Assembly (NCBI RefSeq): GCF_014066305.1
Contig: NW_023501061.1
Location: 372,001-436,000, forward strand
Length of the DNA stretch: 64,000 nt
Direction: 5' to 3'
Origin: Letharia columbiana
Taxonomy: Eukaryota > Ascomycota > Lecanoromycetes > Lecanorales > Parmeliaceae
Both the position numbers and the translations under genes were made by a program. Positions 35,726-47,013 of the stretch are shown here, piece after piece; the stretch's first letter is position 1, and each line of letters starts with the position of its first letter. Below the pieces are notes generated by a model. That model saw only the letters and a program-made list of their open reading frames with translations, was not told the DNA's origin and did no database searches.

Positions 35726-37018
35726 TTAGCTTTCGCTCTGGTGAGTCACTTCGGTCCCGAGGGCGTTTGATGATGACCATGGTTTGCCTTCCGAGGCTGG
35801 AATATGGTCCGAGAGGTACTCCTTTGGGAATGCTTTTGTCTTTTCAACCCCGTCTCTCAAAATATGGCTCGTGTCTCCCTGGACGCCCCCATGGTCTGCA
35901 TTCACCATACCCAATGCCAGAATGACGGCGAGCTCTGAAATTCCAGCAGGAGGAAGCCTCGGTTGCTTTGAGAGAACTGCTTCGTCTTCTGGATCTTGAT
36001 GGTCGGAACGGCTTGGTGCTTCCCCATCCATAGAATCTTCGGTATCGCTATCAATTGGCTGGCCCACCTCTGTCTCGACAACAAGAGTCTGAGCGCCCTC
36101 AGCCGGAGTGACCAGATTACTTAGACTTCCATCCTGGGCTCTCGAAAGTTGGCCCTCGGAATTTCCTTGTGCTTCTGCGTCAACTAGTACAGCCAGACAT
36201 CTCGCTTCATCTCGCTGCATCTCGGAGAACATCCCTTTGGGGGCTCAACATTTCATCAGCCCCGTTCTCCCGCAACATAACTGCGATCGCACCACGCTCT
36301 ATCCAGAATTTCGCCAACTTTGCTTCAGTTCCAAGCAAGGAAGAACGGATATTGGGCTCGTTGGCGTATGTCAGCGGCGATCAGATTCGCAGGTCCAGGA
36401 TATTAGGATTGGCGCGTGCATTACGTAACACACGGACTGTGTGTGCATGCGGAAATGGATGATCCGATTCGAGCCTCCAACTTGACTCGGCATCAGCAGC
36501 GTTGAGAGAGGCGTTCCCCCATCCTTATCTAAGCAGTCGAGTCCAGCGCTCCTGTCAATATATTGTTTCACAATAGCTCGACGACCGTAAGCCGCCGCGA
36601 TGGAGAGGGGCGTTCTCCCATTGTTATCTAGGCAGTCGAGACCAGTGCTTCTGTCAACAAAGTGCTTCACAATAGCTCCGTGGCCGTAAACTGCAGCTAA
36701 ATGGAGGGGCGTCTCCGATTCGCAATCTCTGGCTTCGATGTTCGCTCCATGATCAATCAACAGCTTCACCATCTTTTCATGTCCACTTCGTGCCGCTTCT
36801 AGCAAGGGCATCTCACAGACTGCATCTGTGGTGATAGCTGAGTAATGATCTATCTGATCTCTTAGAACCTCGACTGGACCCCAAAAAAGTCGCTTGATCC
36901 CTCCCCGATATACATGACTTGAGAATTCCTGCTCTGAAATATTGCCAGAAGGTTGAAAGTTTGGCGATTTTGCAGTAAGGCCTAGAGTGTTCCAACGAAC
37001 TAAAGATGACTGGTACAC
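35726..37018 (-). pseudogene. Broken ankyrin-repeat gene
   Basis: The minus-strand ORF 37018-36371 carries about three ankyrin repeats: 'PLLEAARSGHEKMVKLLIDH', 'TPLHLAAVYGHGAIVKHFVD' and 'TPLSIAAAYGRRAIVKQYID', then the start of a fourth, 'GGTPLST'. There the frame loses ankyrin character. One frame over, the sequence continues as 'NAADAESSWRLESDHP', suggesting a frameshift near 36508. Downstream pieces (36232-35726, MFSEMQRDEARCLAVLVDAE, acidic) are in yet another frame. No typical introns bridge them. Ankyrin repeats are protein-binding modules, often the C-terminal sensor part of fungal NLR-like proteins; no NACHT domain is found here, so this could be a truncated member of such a gene. 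Confidence 0.55.
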
Positions 37019-37617
37019 CTAGTCTAGGGTTGATAGCGCAGTGGTTGGCATGTATCCCTAAAGCAAACTGCGTTCACCAATCACGACCAAGCCACGTAGG
37101 CGGACATAGAAGCTGCCCCCTACTCACTAAATTATTTCTCGAATTGGACCATCACTTACTGGCACTAGAGCTTGAGGCAGAGATCTTCCATGTCTTAGTT
37201 ACGTAGAAATGTAGTGAGGCCATGAAGGGTGTGGATATATTGGAGGGTTGGGTAGATGTCATGCAAAGGAGGGTAAAAGCGGTGATTAAAGCGGAGGGCT
37301 GCTACTTGTACACGAGATAATGGCTGGTAGTTGCGACTGGGTCTCAATTCTAGGTATATAACCTGTAGCGAAAGTTACATGACTTTCCTACAGTTCCTTG
37401 TAGAGTAATAGCAGGGGGTTCCTGAGTTTCATAAGCGGGGAGCGGCTATATACTTTTGTCCTGCTATCACCCGCGTTGTGCCGCCAATGACCCTAAATTT
37501 GCTTTGCAAATCTCACGGTGGCCGACCAAGTGAAGAAGACAGTCGATGATTTCAAGGAGATCGGGAATGATCTTGCTGTCAACTGTGCATTGGTGCCGCG
37601 GGGCAATTTGACTTGCT
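37019..37617. other. Intergenic region upstream of HGH1
   Basis: 600 bp without a supportable gene. A tRNA-like A-box (TAGCGCAGTGG at about 37036-37046) occurs but has no matching B-box or cloverleaf. The right part should hold the HGH1 promoter. Confidence 0.5.
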
Positions 37618-39125
37618 ATGCCCACAGAACTCGAGGAGGTACTGTATTATAGTTCTACGTATTGATAACGGCTAGTAATCTAATTGATGCTCACAGCTCG
37701 TTGAGTTCCTTCATCATGGCAATACCCAGATACGGCAGACCGGTACGGCCTCCTCCACACGACCTCTCTACCTTCGAACAATGGCGCTCACGACTTTCCA
37801 GCGGCGGAGAATCTCCTCCCATACTCCAAAATCCAGCCAGCGATTTTTAAAACCGCCAAGCTCATACCGGTGAAAGATCTGAAGCTGTTGGTCAAGGACT
37901 ACGCTGTGAGCCACGCTCATTCTCTGAATCTTTGGAAGACGAGCAGGCACTAACTGAGAGCGTAAAGGCTATAGCAAAGAATGCCCTCACGATCCTCATC
38001 AACATCTCCAAGGATCCAGACGTGCTTGGGCTTCTAGCTGAGGATGATGCCTTCCTCGAGACGCTGCTTGTACGAGTAACAGTATGTCAGTTGGCCCCAT
38101 CCAACCCTTCAACCACTCGTCCTTTCATCCTTCCTACGTTTTAGCACAAACTGACCAATGTCCATCACAGAACTCCAAAGAACCAAACGCCGATCCAATC
38201 TCCATGCTGCTAGCGAACCTCTCGAAGTCCCCTTCTATAACCCGCCTCGTCACACTCACTCGAACAACGGTGCCCGCACTCTCTCCATCAAAGCTGGCTG
38301 TTACGCAGCTGCTTGAGCTGTTCAATAAGGGTGCCGAAGGCGGGTATAACCCGGAGGCGAGATTTGATTATTTGGCGTGGTTTTTTGGGGATTTGGCCAA
38401 GGTATCTCTAACCCTTCGCTTCTCCCTTTCCATTGATACAGTATTACACACTGACAAGCAGACAGGATCCAGCATTCGTAGCTTACCTCACGACCCCACC
38501 CTCCCACTCCACCCTCGACCCTCTGACGACGTTCCTCCCCCACACCACGTCCCCCTCCCCCATCCGTCGCCTCGGCACCGCCTCTCTCCTCAAAAATACC
38601 GCACTCCTACATACCGATATACCATACCTCCTTCAACCTGCAGCATCCGTGCTGCCACCGATCTTACTACCACTCTGCTCATCGGATCAAGAGGCCTTAA
38701 GTGAAGTGGAGATGGACAGTCTGCCCGAGGTGTGTCAGTATTTGGGGGATGAGCATGTGCGGGAGAAGGATGTGAAGATTTTGAAAATCCATCTGGAGAC
38801 GCTGTTTCTACTCAGTACGAGGGGTGGGGTTGAGGGTGCACGGCTAGTCAAAGAGTCAGGCATGTATCCAGTGATCAGGGAGCTACATCTAGAAGTCGAG
38901 GACGAAGGAGTCAGGAGGGGATGTGAGAGGTTAGTGGATGTGCTGATGGGTGATGAGGCCGCTGGGGGGAGTCATGAGGTTGTGGATGGGAAGAGAGATG
39001 GGAACGTGGGAAGAGTGGGCGATGCGAGGTCTGAGGATATGGGTGGTGGAGTGGGGAGGATGGTGACGCAGGTGATGGATGGTGAGGAGGACGATGAGGA
39101 TGATGAGATTGTGCCTATATTCTAG
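37618..39125 (+). CDS. HGH1: HGH1 family protein (eEF2 folding co-chaperone)
   Basis: Six exons: 37618-37638, 37697-37742, 37802-37905, 37968-38081, 38171-38401 and 38466-39125. All GT-AG junctions keep frame and give 391 residues. The first exon is only 21 nt (MPTELEE). Splicing exons 1-3 gives 'LVEFLHHGNTQIRQTAAENL' and 'PYSKIQPAIFKTAKLIPVKD', matching the armadillo-like start of HGH1 proteins. Later come 'AIAKNALTILINISKD', 'ARFDYLAWFFGDLAKDPAFV' and 'SPSPIRRLGTASLLKNTALL'. The tail is Gly/Asp/Glu-rich, ending EEDDEDDEIVPIF. Yeast Hgh1 works with the TRiC/CCT chaperonin and Hsp90 to fold translation elongation factor 2 in the cytosol. The model rests on intron calls by eye but every junction agrees with the conserved reading. 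Confidence 0.88.
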
Positions 39126-39712
39126 ATGAGATGAATGATGGTGGACCTATGCCATGATGCTAACGATCTGTGTTTCATACTCCTACCTAGTGACTACAGG
39201 CGCAAACTAAGGAGAAGCGTGAGATTTGTATGGGAGAGATTGGCGGGAGATTGTTTAAAGCTAGCCGTCTCCAGTCATGCACTGTGAACTATCATTGCAT
39301 GTGCTACATGGGAGATTTTGTGGGCGGGAAACACATTTCCTCGCTGTCGACACGCCCTGATCGAATCATGTGCCTCTCGCCGCTCTGGAAAATCACCCCG
39401 AAAGGGTGAGTTGAGGGTGAGCGGGTAAAATCGAAAGAGTGAGCAAGGTGAGCCGAGAGTGAAGGGTGTGAAAGATAAGCATCATAGGCTGTCGAGCATT
39501 CATTGAGCATTCATTCTAGAAATAATCGGCGTCTCGCTGGTTAGTTTGCATGAGCTGATACTTGCTTTGCATACGGTAGCGATCCCTTTTCAAATAAAGT
39601 GCACGGAAAGTCTTAACGCCCCGCCTGGACCACTCTAGAATTCTTCCATTATGTACTTAGGGTTACTCGCAGGGCTTCTGCGGCGCTTGCCGGGACTTTC
39701 GGGTGCAAGTCC
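39126..39712. other. Intergenic stretch downstream of HGH1
   Basis: No gene supported. A GTGAG-rich patch (39405-39465) has several 'GGTGAG' copies. Confidence 0.5.
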
Positions 39713-40012
39713 ATGGACTCGGATAATCCTTTCGACTCGCATCAACTCCGTGGAGATAGTGAAAGTTCGGACAGCTGGAATGGTAAGATAGATCGAAACG
39801 GGCCCCAAGCGTTGAATAGCCACGAACCCCACATACAGCGACCGACGTTACGCGTCTTACATTCGCAGAAGTCTGGTTTCGAGAAACCGTTGACCAGAGG
39901 GTGTACATCTGCCCCAGGATCAACGCCAGCTGTAAGTGTCTAGACTATACGTAGGTTCTGTCATCTACTAGCGGATTACCAGGACGAGAAGATTATTGGA
40001 ACAGTGATGTAG
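39713..40012 (+). CDS. Possible small two-exon gene, unknown
   Basis: An ORF from ATG 39713 (MDSDNPFDSHQLRGDSESSD) meets a consensus donor GTAAGT at 39932. A 51-bp intron to CAG at 39982 would add DEKIIGTVM and stop at 40012, for 82 residues. No domain, signal peptide or membrane segment is apparent, and I recognise no relatives. The donor is the main support; this may be chance. Confidence 0.25.
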
Positions 40013-40050
40013 AAACCGCATGATACTCACAATCGTGCCCCACACTCAGC

Positions 40051-40074
40051 CTCGTTCCTCGGCCGAGGAACGAG
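40051..40074. promoter_or_regulatory. Perfect 24-bp palindrome upstream of the NACHT gene
   Basis: Two 12-bp arms, CTCGTTCCTCGG and its exact complement, with no spacer. It is followed directly by the overlapping palindrome AGACGTCT (40073-40080). It lies about 230 bp before the first confident coding sequence of the NACHT-ankyrin gene. It could be an operator-like site for a dimeric regulator or a cruciform-prone repeat. Confidence 0.45.
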
Positions 40075-40306
40075 ACGTCTTGGCGGAATCAGACGATAAA
40101 ATTCGATCAAGGGAAGCGCCAGACCTGCAGACATGCAGCACGCTCTAAATGGGGTGCTCTAAATTTGGTACCCTCCACCAGCAATCTTCCTTCAGCCTGA
40201 TCTAAGCAAAACCCCTCAGCGCTTTAAATCCCCGCCCCCTCTCGTCGACATCAAGGAAGCATCACCACGAAAACCCCTATTTCTCTCGCTTTCCAATTAC
40301 CTCGTT

Positions 40307-43300
40307 TTGGAATTTTCTCTGTTCGAAATCAAGCGACCCCACTTCAAGAAGTGGGTACAGAGTATAAAGAGTCTTTTCAAGAAACAACAACCAACAGCCT
40401 CAGCTGCACAGGAGACACCGATAACAGCAAACCCCACTGCTGATCGCAAATCCAAAAAGAGACCGACTATCTCGCCATTCGGGACTTCAACAGCAGGCGA
40501 CAGTTCTCATCGCTTGTCTACAGTATCGAATAGCACTTCTCATGAGCAGCGGACTCGCGCACAGAGCGCAAACCCCGCCGCTACGGCTGAAGCACCTGTA
40601 CAGCCCCGGACAAATACAGAAATCATCAACAGTGATAATGCCGATGGTCATGATGCCGACGCTGATACCGCACCAGAGCGACTTCCTGTCGGTTCCGCTA
40701 TTGTTCAAACTCACCACCTTGATAGCGGAGCTGCTGAATTAAGTGGCTCCTCTAACGGCCTTACTGCCGCTTCGGGGCAGACTGCCACAAATCATATGAC
40801 GGCTCCAGTAAATGGAGCTCCAGTCATAGCTCAAGCCGTAGCTCCAGTCGCATGTCCAGTTACAGCGTCCAATGCACCTCCTTCTGAGTTGGCCGCACCA
40901 GCCAAATCCCCTCCTGTGCAGCCCCGGGTGGTGCAGCTCTCATCGCGCGCCGCGATTTGTGACAAAGCTCTGGAGACATTGCAGAAAGATGACCCAAAAA
41001 AGTACGAGGTTCTCGACAAGGTACTCAAGAATCTCAGCACTCCCGTGAACGACAAGGTTCGCGGAATGTTCGAGCTGAGCGAAAGCAAACCAGACAATAT
41101 CACTCTGTTGCTGAGAACGAAAGCCGCCTTGCCAAGTCTCGGCGCTATCCAGAAGGTCGTGGCGCCCTTCGCAAAAGTGGATCCTCATAGTGTGGCTCCC
41201 TTTGTGCTTGCGGGCACCTTTTTCATTATCGATGTCAGTGGTCTACCACCTGCCTAAGAGCTAACTAACTCGAATAAGGTCCTGCTTGGCAAATTGTCAA
41301 TCGAAGATCAACGAAAAATACGAAACATGCTGTTCGAATGCGTCAATGCTATCAATGAATGGATCTCCTTCGAAACGAACTTTGTCAAAAGAATTCCTGC
41401 AGTCGAAAAAGATGTCCAAGAAGTAGAGGAACTACTGCCCGACCTCTATAAATTGGCATTGCAGCTCCTGTGTAATCTACTGATCGCTTGCGATGCGTCA
41501 TGGTTAAAAACAGTTGGTGAGCATGACATAACTGCATACGTGACCTTATGCTTACAGCCTGATGACAGGCAATAAGCTCTCAGCCAAAATGGTGGAATGG
41601 CAAGAGCAAGTAGAGAAACTGAAAGATCACCGCGCAAAATGGACTGCCAGGAGGAAAGTAATGGAAGAGGCACTGTCTCGTCAGGAGCATATTGCTAAAG
41701 TTCTCGACTGGATCAAGAAAGGTGATGACCCCGAACAATCACTACGAGCGCTGAACGACCGAGCAACGTCAGAAGGGCGACAAAAAGACTCTGCATCGTG
41801 GATTCTCGACAATCAGATCTTTAAAGCTTGGTCACAAAACTTGTACCCTCCTGAGCCTCCTGTGAGCACGACCTCAGATGTCGTGTCTAAACGTGTGTTG
41901 TGGGTTAGTGGATCCTATGGTGTGGGTAAGACCACAATAGTGTAAGTTGGGCTTCTAACTTCAAGGGGTCTACTAAACAGCATATAGTCATCGCGTTGTC
42001 TCTGAACTGCAGAAATTGGCTGATGGCTATCCCCCACGTGATGACGTTAAGGGTCTGCAAGTCATATCTTATTTCTGCGACACCTCAAAGCGCGCAAACT
42101 ATGAGACGGTCATTCGGTCGATCGGTCGAAAATTGTCGCTCTTACCGGACTTCACTATCGCGCGAAAAGCTCAGGATTTCTATAACAAGCATACGTCAGG
42201 GCTCACGGCTACAATCTATATCAAGGAGTATGAAGACCTTGTGCGTGATCTTTTGAACGAGCGCTCGAAGTCGTACAACATCGTGCTGCTTATCGACGCT
42301 CTTAACGAATGTGATCCATTTCAGGACGCGGAGCGTCTATGTGCTTTCATAAGTGAGATTGTCAGCAAGAATCCTCAAGTTTGTGTTCTTTTCTCCTCGC
42401 ACGAGCAATTATCCGGAAGTGAGCAGTTCAAGGAAATGCATCTTGAAAAGATGGAAGTGGTTGAAACTGCACCGAGAAATGCGCTAGAGGACTTCGTAAA
42501 CACTGAAATCAAGTTTCGGGAGGATAAGCTGAAGGACAGCGGAAGCATTTTCCGTAAGTAAATGCCACTATGAGTATATGTCAACAGCGCGCGGCTAATT
42601 TGGCTGAACTGCAGTCAATCCCAACCACGAAGATCTGCTAGGCGAGCTTCGGCAGTCGTTGATCGATGGTGCTAACGGAATGTAGGTTATGCGATTCAAC
42701 TTGAAGCATTGCACTGACAACTTCCAGGTATGTCTGGGTCCAAATCTGGTTGAATATCACGCTCCCTCTCCAGAATAGTAATACGACTGTTAGGCTCGAC
42801 CGTCATGCTCGGGAACTCCTCGAAGATTTGAAGAAGACTTCCACTGGGGCGAATAAAGCGAACGAACAGTTGCAGGCCGGTTATCAGCGACTTTGGGACT
42901 CTGGAGCCTTGACAAGGTTTGAGGAAATCCGAATACGCCTGTTTCGCTTCGTTCTTTGCGCTTTCCAAGCTCTAGAACTGAGTACTGTTACCCATGCATT
43001 GCGCATCGGTATCGAAAAAGATGGCGAATCGTCATATCAAGAAGATATTCTTGTCGAGCATATCGACAAGCTCTGCTCAAACTTCCTTTCAAAGGACGTT
43101 TCTGGCCGTCTTAGTTGGACTCACGATTCTGCAAGAGCCTTTGTTGTCAGAGTGATTTTGGACCCGGGGACCGGTCTCGAGGGAACCAGCGCTGAGGAGA
43201 CTTCGATGAAAAGCAGTCATCTTGTGGTCGCCAACACTTTCATCGCGGTAATGAAAGACTCCGACCATCCGGTCTGGAAAGAAGCGAATTTGGATCCTTC

Positions 43301-44343
43301 TGAGTGGAAGCTACGAAAACAGGATTCGTTCCTGCCCATTGAAGGGCTGGAGATCGAGAAAATCCGGGAGGCAAAGAGTAGTCTGGAATATTTGGGCGAG
43401 CATGGATGGCGCCACTGTGAACTTGCTGCTGACAAGTACGTGATCTCTGATCCGTTGTGGACTAGAGTCTTGAAGGAACTGATTCTGCACCACAAAACCG
43501 CATTTGCTCTATGGTGGCGAGTTTGGTTCAAAGACCCGTTGCACCGGTTGGGAATCCGGCTACAGAAGCCTCGAGTAGATTCTCGGAGATTACGCCGGGG
43601 AGCGTGTTTTCCTGATCCCACATACTCTCGCCCTTTTGAAGCTTGAGGCTGACAGCGTTTGGGATGTGCAACTCGAGAAGGCGGCAAAGGCTCCTCCAGA
43701 GCGAAGTACTGAGGAAGATCTGGTAGAGTCTCTGGTACGGCATGCGGCTTGCAAAAATCTCAATGGCGCCAACGTATTGCATCTAGCATGCCGGGTCGAC
43801 AATGGAAGTATCTTGAAGTTTATGCTTCAAGCTATACTTCAACGCCATGGTGGAGTTGCTCGTGTATTCGAACTCCTCGAAGAAGAATACAAATCTCAAA
43901 CTCCATTCGCCTGGGCGTGTAAATACAGATCTGCTTGGGACAGACCTCAGTCGCCATATGATTTCGATGTAGTGGAGATCTTGCTAAGGTTCGAAAACAA
44001 TAATTTGAGGCCGAATGGTTGCGACCAAAGCAGCAATGGGGCTCGGTCTCTTTGCCTCTGGTCGCAGTCGTGCAGGAAATCCGGAGGTGGTCAAACAAAT
44101 TTGATGCAGGCTCTATATTGTTTTGAAGAGAACGAGGTTATCCGCCTTCTTGACATATACAAGCCTTGCAATATCGACGTCCAGGCTAAAAATAGTAAGA
44201 GAACGGTTCTTCACCTTGCTGCAATGAGGGGGAAGATTCAGCTAGTAAAGGTATTGGTAGAGGAATATGATGCGAGCGTCGATGTGCGTGACGGTAAGGA
44301 TAAAACACCTTTGGACGTTGCTCGGAATTTAGCTCGGAATTGA
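40307..44343 (+). CDS. NLR-like NACHT/ankyrin protein (start and one junction unresolved)
   Basis: Exons fitting in phase: up to 41233, 41279-41516, 41569-41941, 41988-42553, 42615-42681, and 42728 to about 43550. The N-terminal 210 residues are Ala/Thr/Ser-rich. A helical region follows (SSRAAICDKALETLQKDDPK...). The P-loop is 'LWVSGSYGVGKTTIV' (about 41900-41940) and the Walker B 'NIVLLIDALNECD' (about 42281-42319), the NACHT-type pattern of fungal NLR proteins. The C-terminal part (43590-44343) has ankyrin repeats: 'NVLHLACRVDNGSILKFMLQ', 'TVLHLAAMRGKIQLVKVLVE', 'KTPLDVARN'. Such proteins act in self/non-self recognition and incompatibility in other fungi. Two problems remain. The frame is open back to 40163 without an ATG, so an upstream exon is missing or the start is lost. 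Between about 43540 and 43590 the frame changes by one, with no good intron. It may be a recent pseudogene. Confidence 0.7.
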
Positions 44344-44515
44344 TGGGAACCAACGTAGCCTAGATGGTATGTCCCGTCGTTCATCGAAAGGAATCTGGAG
44401 CTTGCTAGTGTAATCGAGTATCTGGAGTCTATCAATTAGAGCGACTCAGGCTAAATGGCCAGAAGGATAAGATGAGGGGCTTTTAGTTAGGTATATTTTC
44501 ATAGACTACAGCTGC
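44344..44515. other. Spacer between the NACHT gene and the Est1-type relic
   Basis: About 170 bp of convergent spacer with no feature seen. Confidence 0.4.
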
Positions 44516-45473
44516 TTAGAATGAGATATGAGAGCGAGGGACTAAAAAATAGCAGGTACAAGTCGCAAGGTGAGGAGTCGAGCGGGGGCGAGCAGGACCA
44601 AAGGAGCGTTCTTGAGGAAAGCAGAAACTCGAGTTGCAAGAGGGAGACGGAGGGCGAGTGGAAAGGTCATCGAAAGACTGCGCCTGCTGCGGTATCGAGT
44701 TGGCCCTGTCGAGCATAGCCTTGAAGATACTTATGACGGAGCTTTGAGACTGTTGGTGTGCAGATATGCATGTCAAGGATTTCACGAGTAGTGTAAGCTG
44801 TTCGAGTGCACTCGTAGCAAGCAGAGCGAGATGATGATTTAATCGTCCTGTATGGGGACTCCCCATTGATTTTTTCTGATACCAGTAGCGAGCGATCCCG
44901 CACCACTGCCTTCTTTCCCGCTCGTCACTGTGGGAGATGGGCCAACCGTAACGTGCAATGTCCCCGAGACACTCAATCCCGACGTCGTCCAAGGTAGGAA
45001 CGGTTATCAACAGAGTTGTCATCATGGTGTAGGACATGTTGGTGAAGGCAATCATAGATTCTGTCCCTCAGGAAGATAATCGTATATGATCTTTAGTAAG
45101 CTCTCGATTCCGTAGTCCCACATTCTCTTAGGTAGGCCGTACTTGACAGGGATCGCTCTCAAAGCGTGGCTGCCCGAGGGATGGTGAGATGCCAAGAGGA
45201 GATCGTGATGCCCGTGGATCAATTGCTTGTGGAGCGCTATCGGACCTTGCCACTTTCGCCGTAGCTTTTTCGAAGGAACATGCTCCAGTGTGCTGGCAGA
45301 AGAGGATCGACATCGATACAATTTTCCTCCACCAGGCGCAATCCGGCGTAGATTCCGTTGACCTCCAGGACTAGCTCTTTCTCGTAAATGCGTCTCGACC
45401 CTATCTGCAGGAGCATAGTGCAGTCATTCCCTTCCCAGTATATCTCTTGATCTTTCTGGTCGATCCCGAGCAT
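44516..45473 (-). pseudogene. Frameshifted relic of an Est1-type DNA/RNA-binding-domain family gene
   Basis: Three minus-strand pieces in different frames read as one family. The first (from 45473) is 'KELVLEVNGIYAGLRLVEEN'. The second (about 45321-45055) contains 'ALHKQLIHGHHDLLLASHHP' and 'LPKRMWDYGIESLLKIIYDY'. The third (from 45055) contains 'IECLGDIARYGWPISHSDER', 'WCGIARYWYQKK' and 'TGRLNHHLALLATSALEQLT'. The latter order (CLGDLARYR..., ...TGRLYHHLAIL..., LEQL) is what I know from fungal proteins annotated with an Est1-type DNA/RNA-binding domain, which resembles the TPR-like part of Est1/SMG proteins. Two frame changes (near 45250 and 45055) are not explained by introns, so the copy is broken. 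Upstream parts are not visible. Confidence 0.6.
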
Positions 45474-45934
45474 CTCAGGCTCCTTTGCGTCCCGCGTGGA
45501 CAGTCGAGCATAAGAATTATTAGAAACAAGGCTATCCAGAGATTTGGATCAAGCATCATTATAAGTCTCTTTTATCTTTTCCAGTGTTGCGGGCATGGGA
45601 GGTTCAGGGCTAGAACAGGGGGTATCGATCGCACTACTCGATGACCCGTTAGATGTCACGTCCTCCGTGGTACCACTTGGAATCCTACCAGTGTTGGTTC
45701 AGTGTTAGACTCTATAGACAACAGGGTCTGTCATGACATACACATTTTGCTCTTTGAAGCTGGCCATATCGTACGCAAGCCCCAAAGTCGATGCCCGAAA
45801 GCTGTGACTCTTCCTAGAGGTCCCTTTGGCCTGGCAGAGAGACGCAACAGTCACCGACTCCAGCAAAGAAATTTCGAAGCGTTCGGAGATGAAATTCCGC
45901 TTGTCAGGGACCTCTGAATAGTGAGTAGCTAATT
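45474..45934. other. Last stretch before the AT-rich compartment
   Basis: Normal base composition, no gene supported. A 10-bp inverted pair, AGAGGTCCCT at 45816 and its complement at 45906, is present. Confidence 0.45.
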
Positions 45935-46422
45935 ATGAATTGCAAATTAAATAAGAATGCTTGGCAAAAAAAATCGCGCCCCCCCTCCGGCTTTGCTACC
46001 AAAAATCCAAAAAATCCAAAAAAAAATCATGTTTTTCTTATCTAAATTTATGAATATTAATTATCAAGAAGTCTTTTCTATATAAAATCTAGTTTATTTA
46101 ACAAGTTCTATTAGTTTTTTTTGTCAAGTTTTTTTACATTGAATTTTTATTTTTATTAAGTAAAGTGACGAAGTGAACGTACTCTTCTATACAAAATCAA
46201 GGTTATCAAAAAGATTCTCTTAAAATTAATCTGAAAAAAAAAAGTAATAGAATTAATAAATTAGTGTAATTTTAATATAAATAAGATTAATAAATAATAA
46301 AAATTCATAAATCTAGATAAGAAAAATATGGTTTCTTCTAATTTTTATGTATTTTTAATAGCAAAGCCGGAGGGGGGGCGCGATTTTTTTTGCCAAGCAT
46401 TCTTATTTAATTTGCAATTCAT
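45935..46422. mobile_element. Non-autonomous inverted-repeat element with 64-bp perfect TIRs
   Basis: The first 64 bases (45935-45998, beginning ATGAATTGCAAATTAAATAA and containing a C7 run followed by TCCGGCTTTGCTA) are an exact reverse complement of 46359-46422. Similarity continues imperfectly inward to arms of about 120 bp. The inside is AT-rich with no ORF. The size (488 bp) and structure fit a MITE-like DNA element; no clear target-site duplication is seen. It sits exactly where composition changes from gene-like to AT-rich. Confidence 0.8.
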
Positions 46423-46449
46423 AAAAGGTGTTCGAATAGAATCAAATCT

Positions 46450-46470
46450 CTTTTTTTTTTTTTTTTTTTT
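46450..46470. repeat. Poly-T tract
   Basis: About 20 consecutive T bases just right of the 488-bp element; possibly a poly(A) tail of a retroposed copy on the minus strand, or a chance homopolymer. Confidence 0.5.
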
Positions 46471-47013
46471 AGCCTACTAAAATTATTCTATTAAATCTTT
46501 CTATACTTTCTCGTAATTAATAATTATATATTTAATTAACCTCGTAACTCTATTAACTACGTTTTAAATTATATATAATTAATCTATCTATCTCTCGTCT
46601 TATTTCTATAAAACTAATTATAAGATATTTTTTAAAAGATATAAAGTCGTATAAGAAGTTTATATCAAGTTTTTATAGCTAGAATTATTACGAGCGTACT
46701 CTTAATATATCTTAGTTCTATGACTAGCGGGTCTTAACGAAGATATCCCCTATTATATTATACCTTCTTTTTACATATATAGTTCGATAGTCTTATTATC
46801 TAATTCTATCTTACTTATATTAATATTATATCTATACTAGTTCTAATATTATAATAAGACTTCTTCGTATTTCTCGACGAAGAGAAACTTATATAAATAA
46901 TAACTAGATAATTAGTTATACTCGAGAATAGTAGAGTAACTAAATAGCTACTAAAGACTTATCCTCTTCTATTTAAATTAGCGAACGAAATAAAAAAAAA
47001 CGCGCTAGTAGTT

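Noticed and set aside
37030..37100. tRNA-like A-box (TAGCGCAGTGG)
   Set aside because: No proper B-box and the arms do not pair into a cloverleaf.
45816..45915. AGAGGTCCCT / AGGGACCTCT inverted pair
   Set aside because: Only 10 bp with an 80-bp gap; too weak to call an element or terminator.
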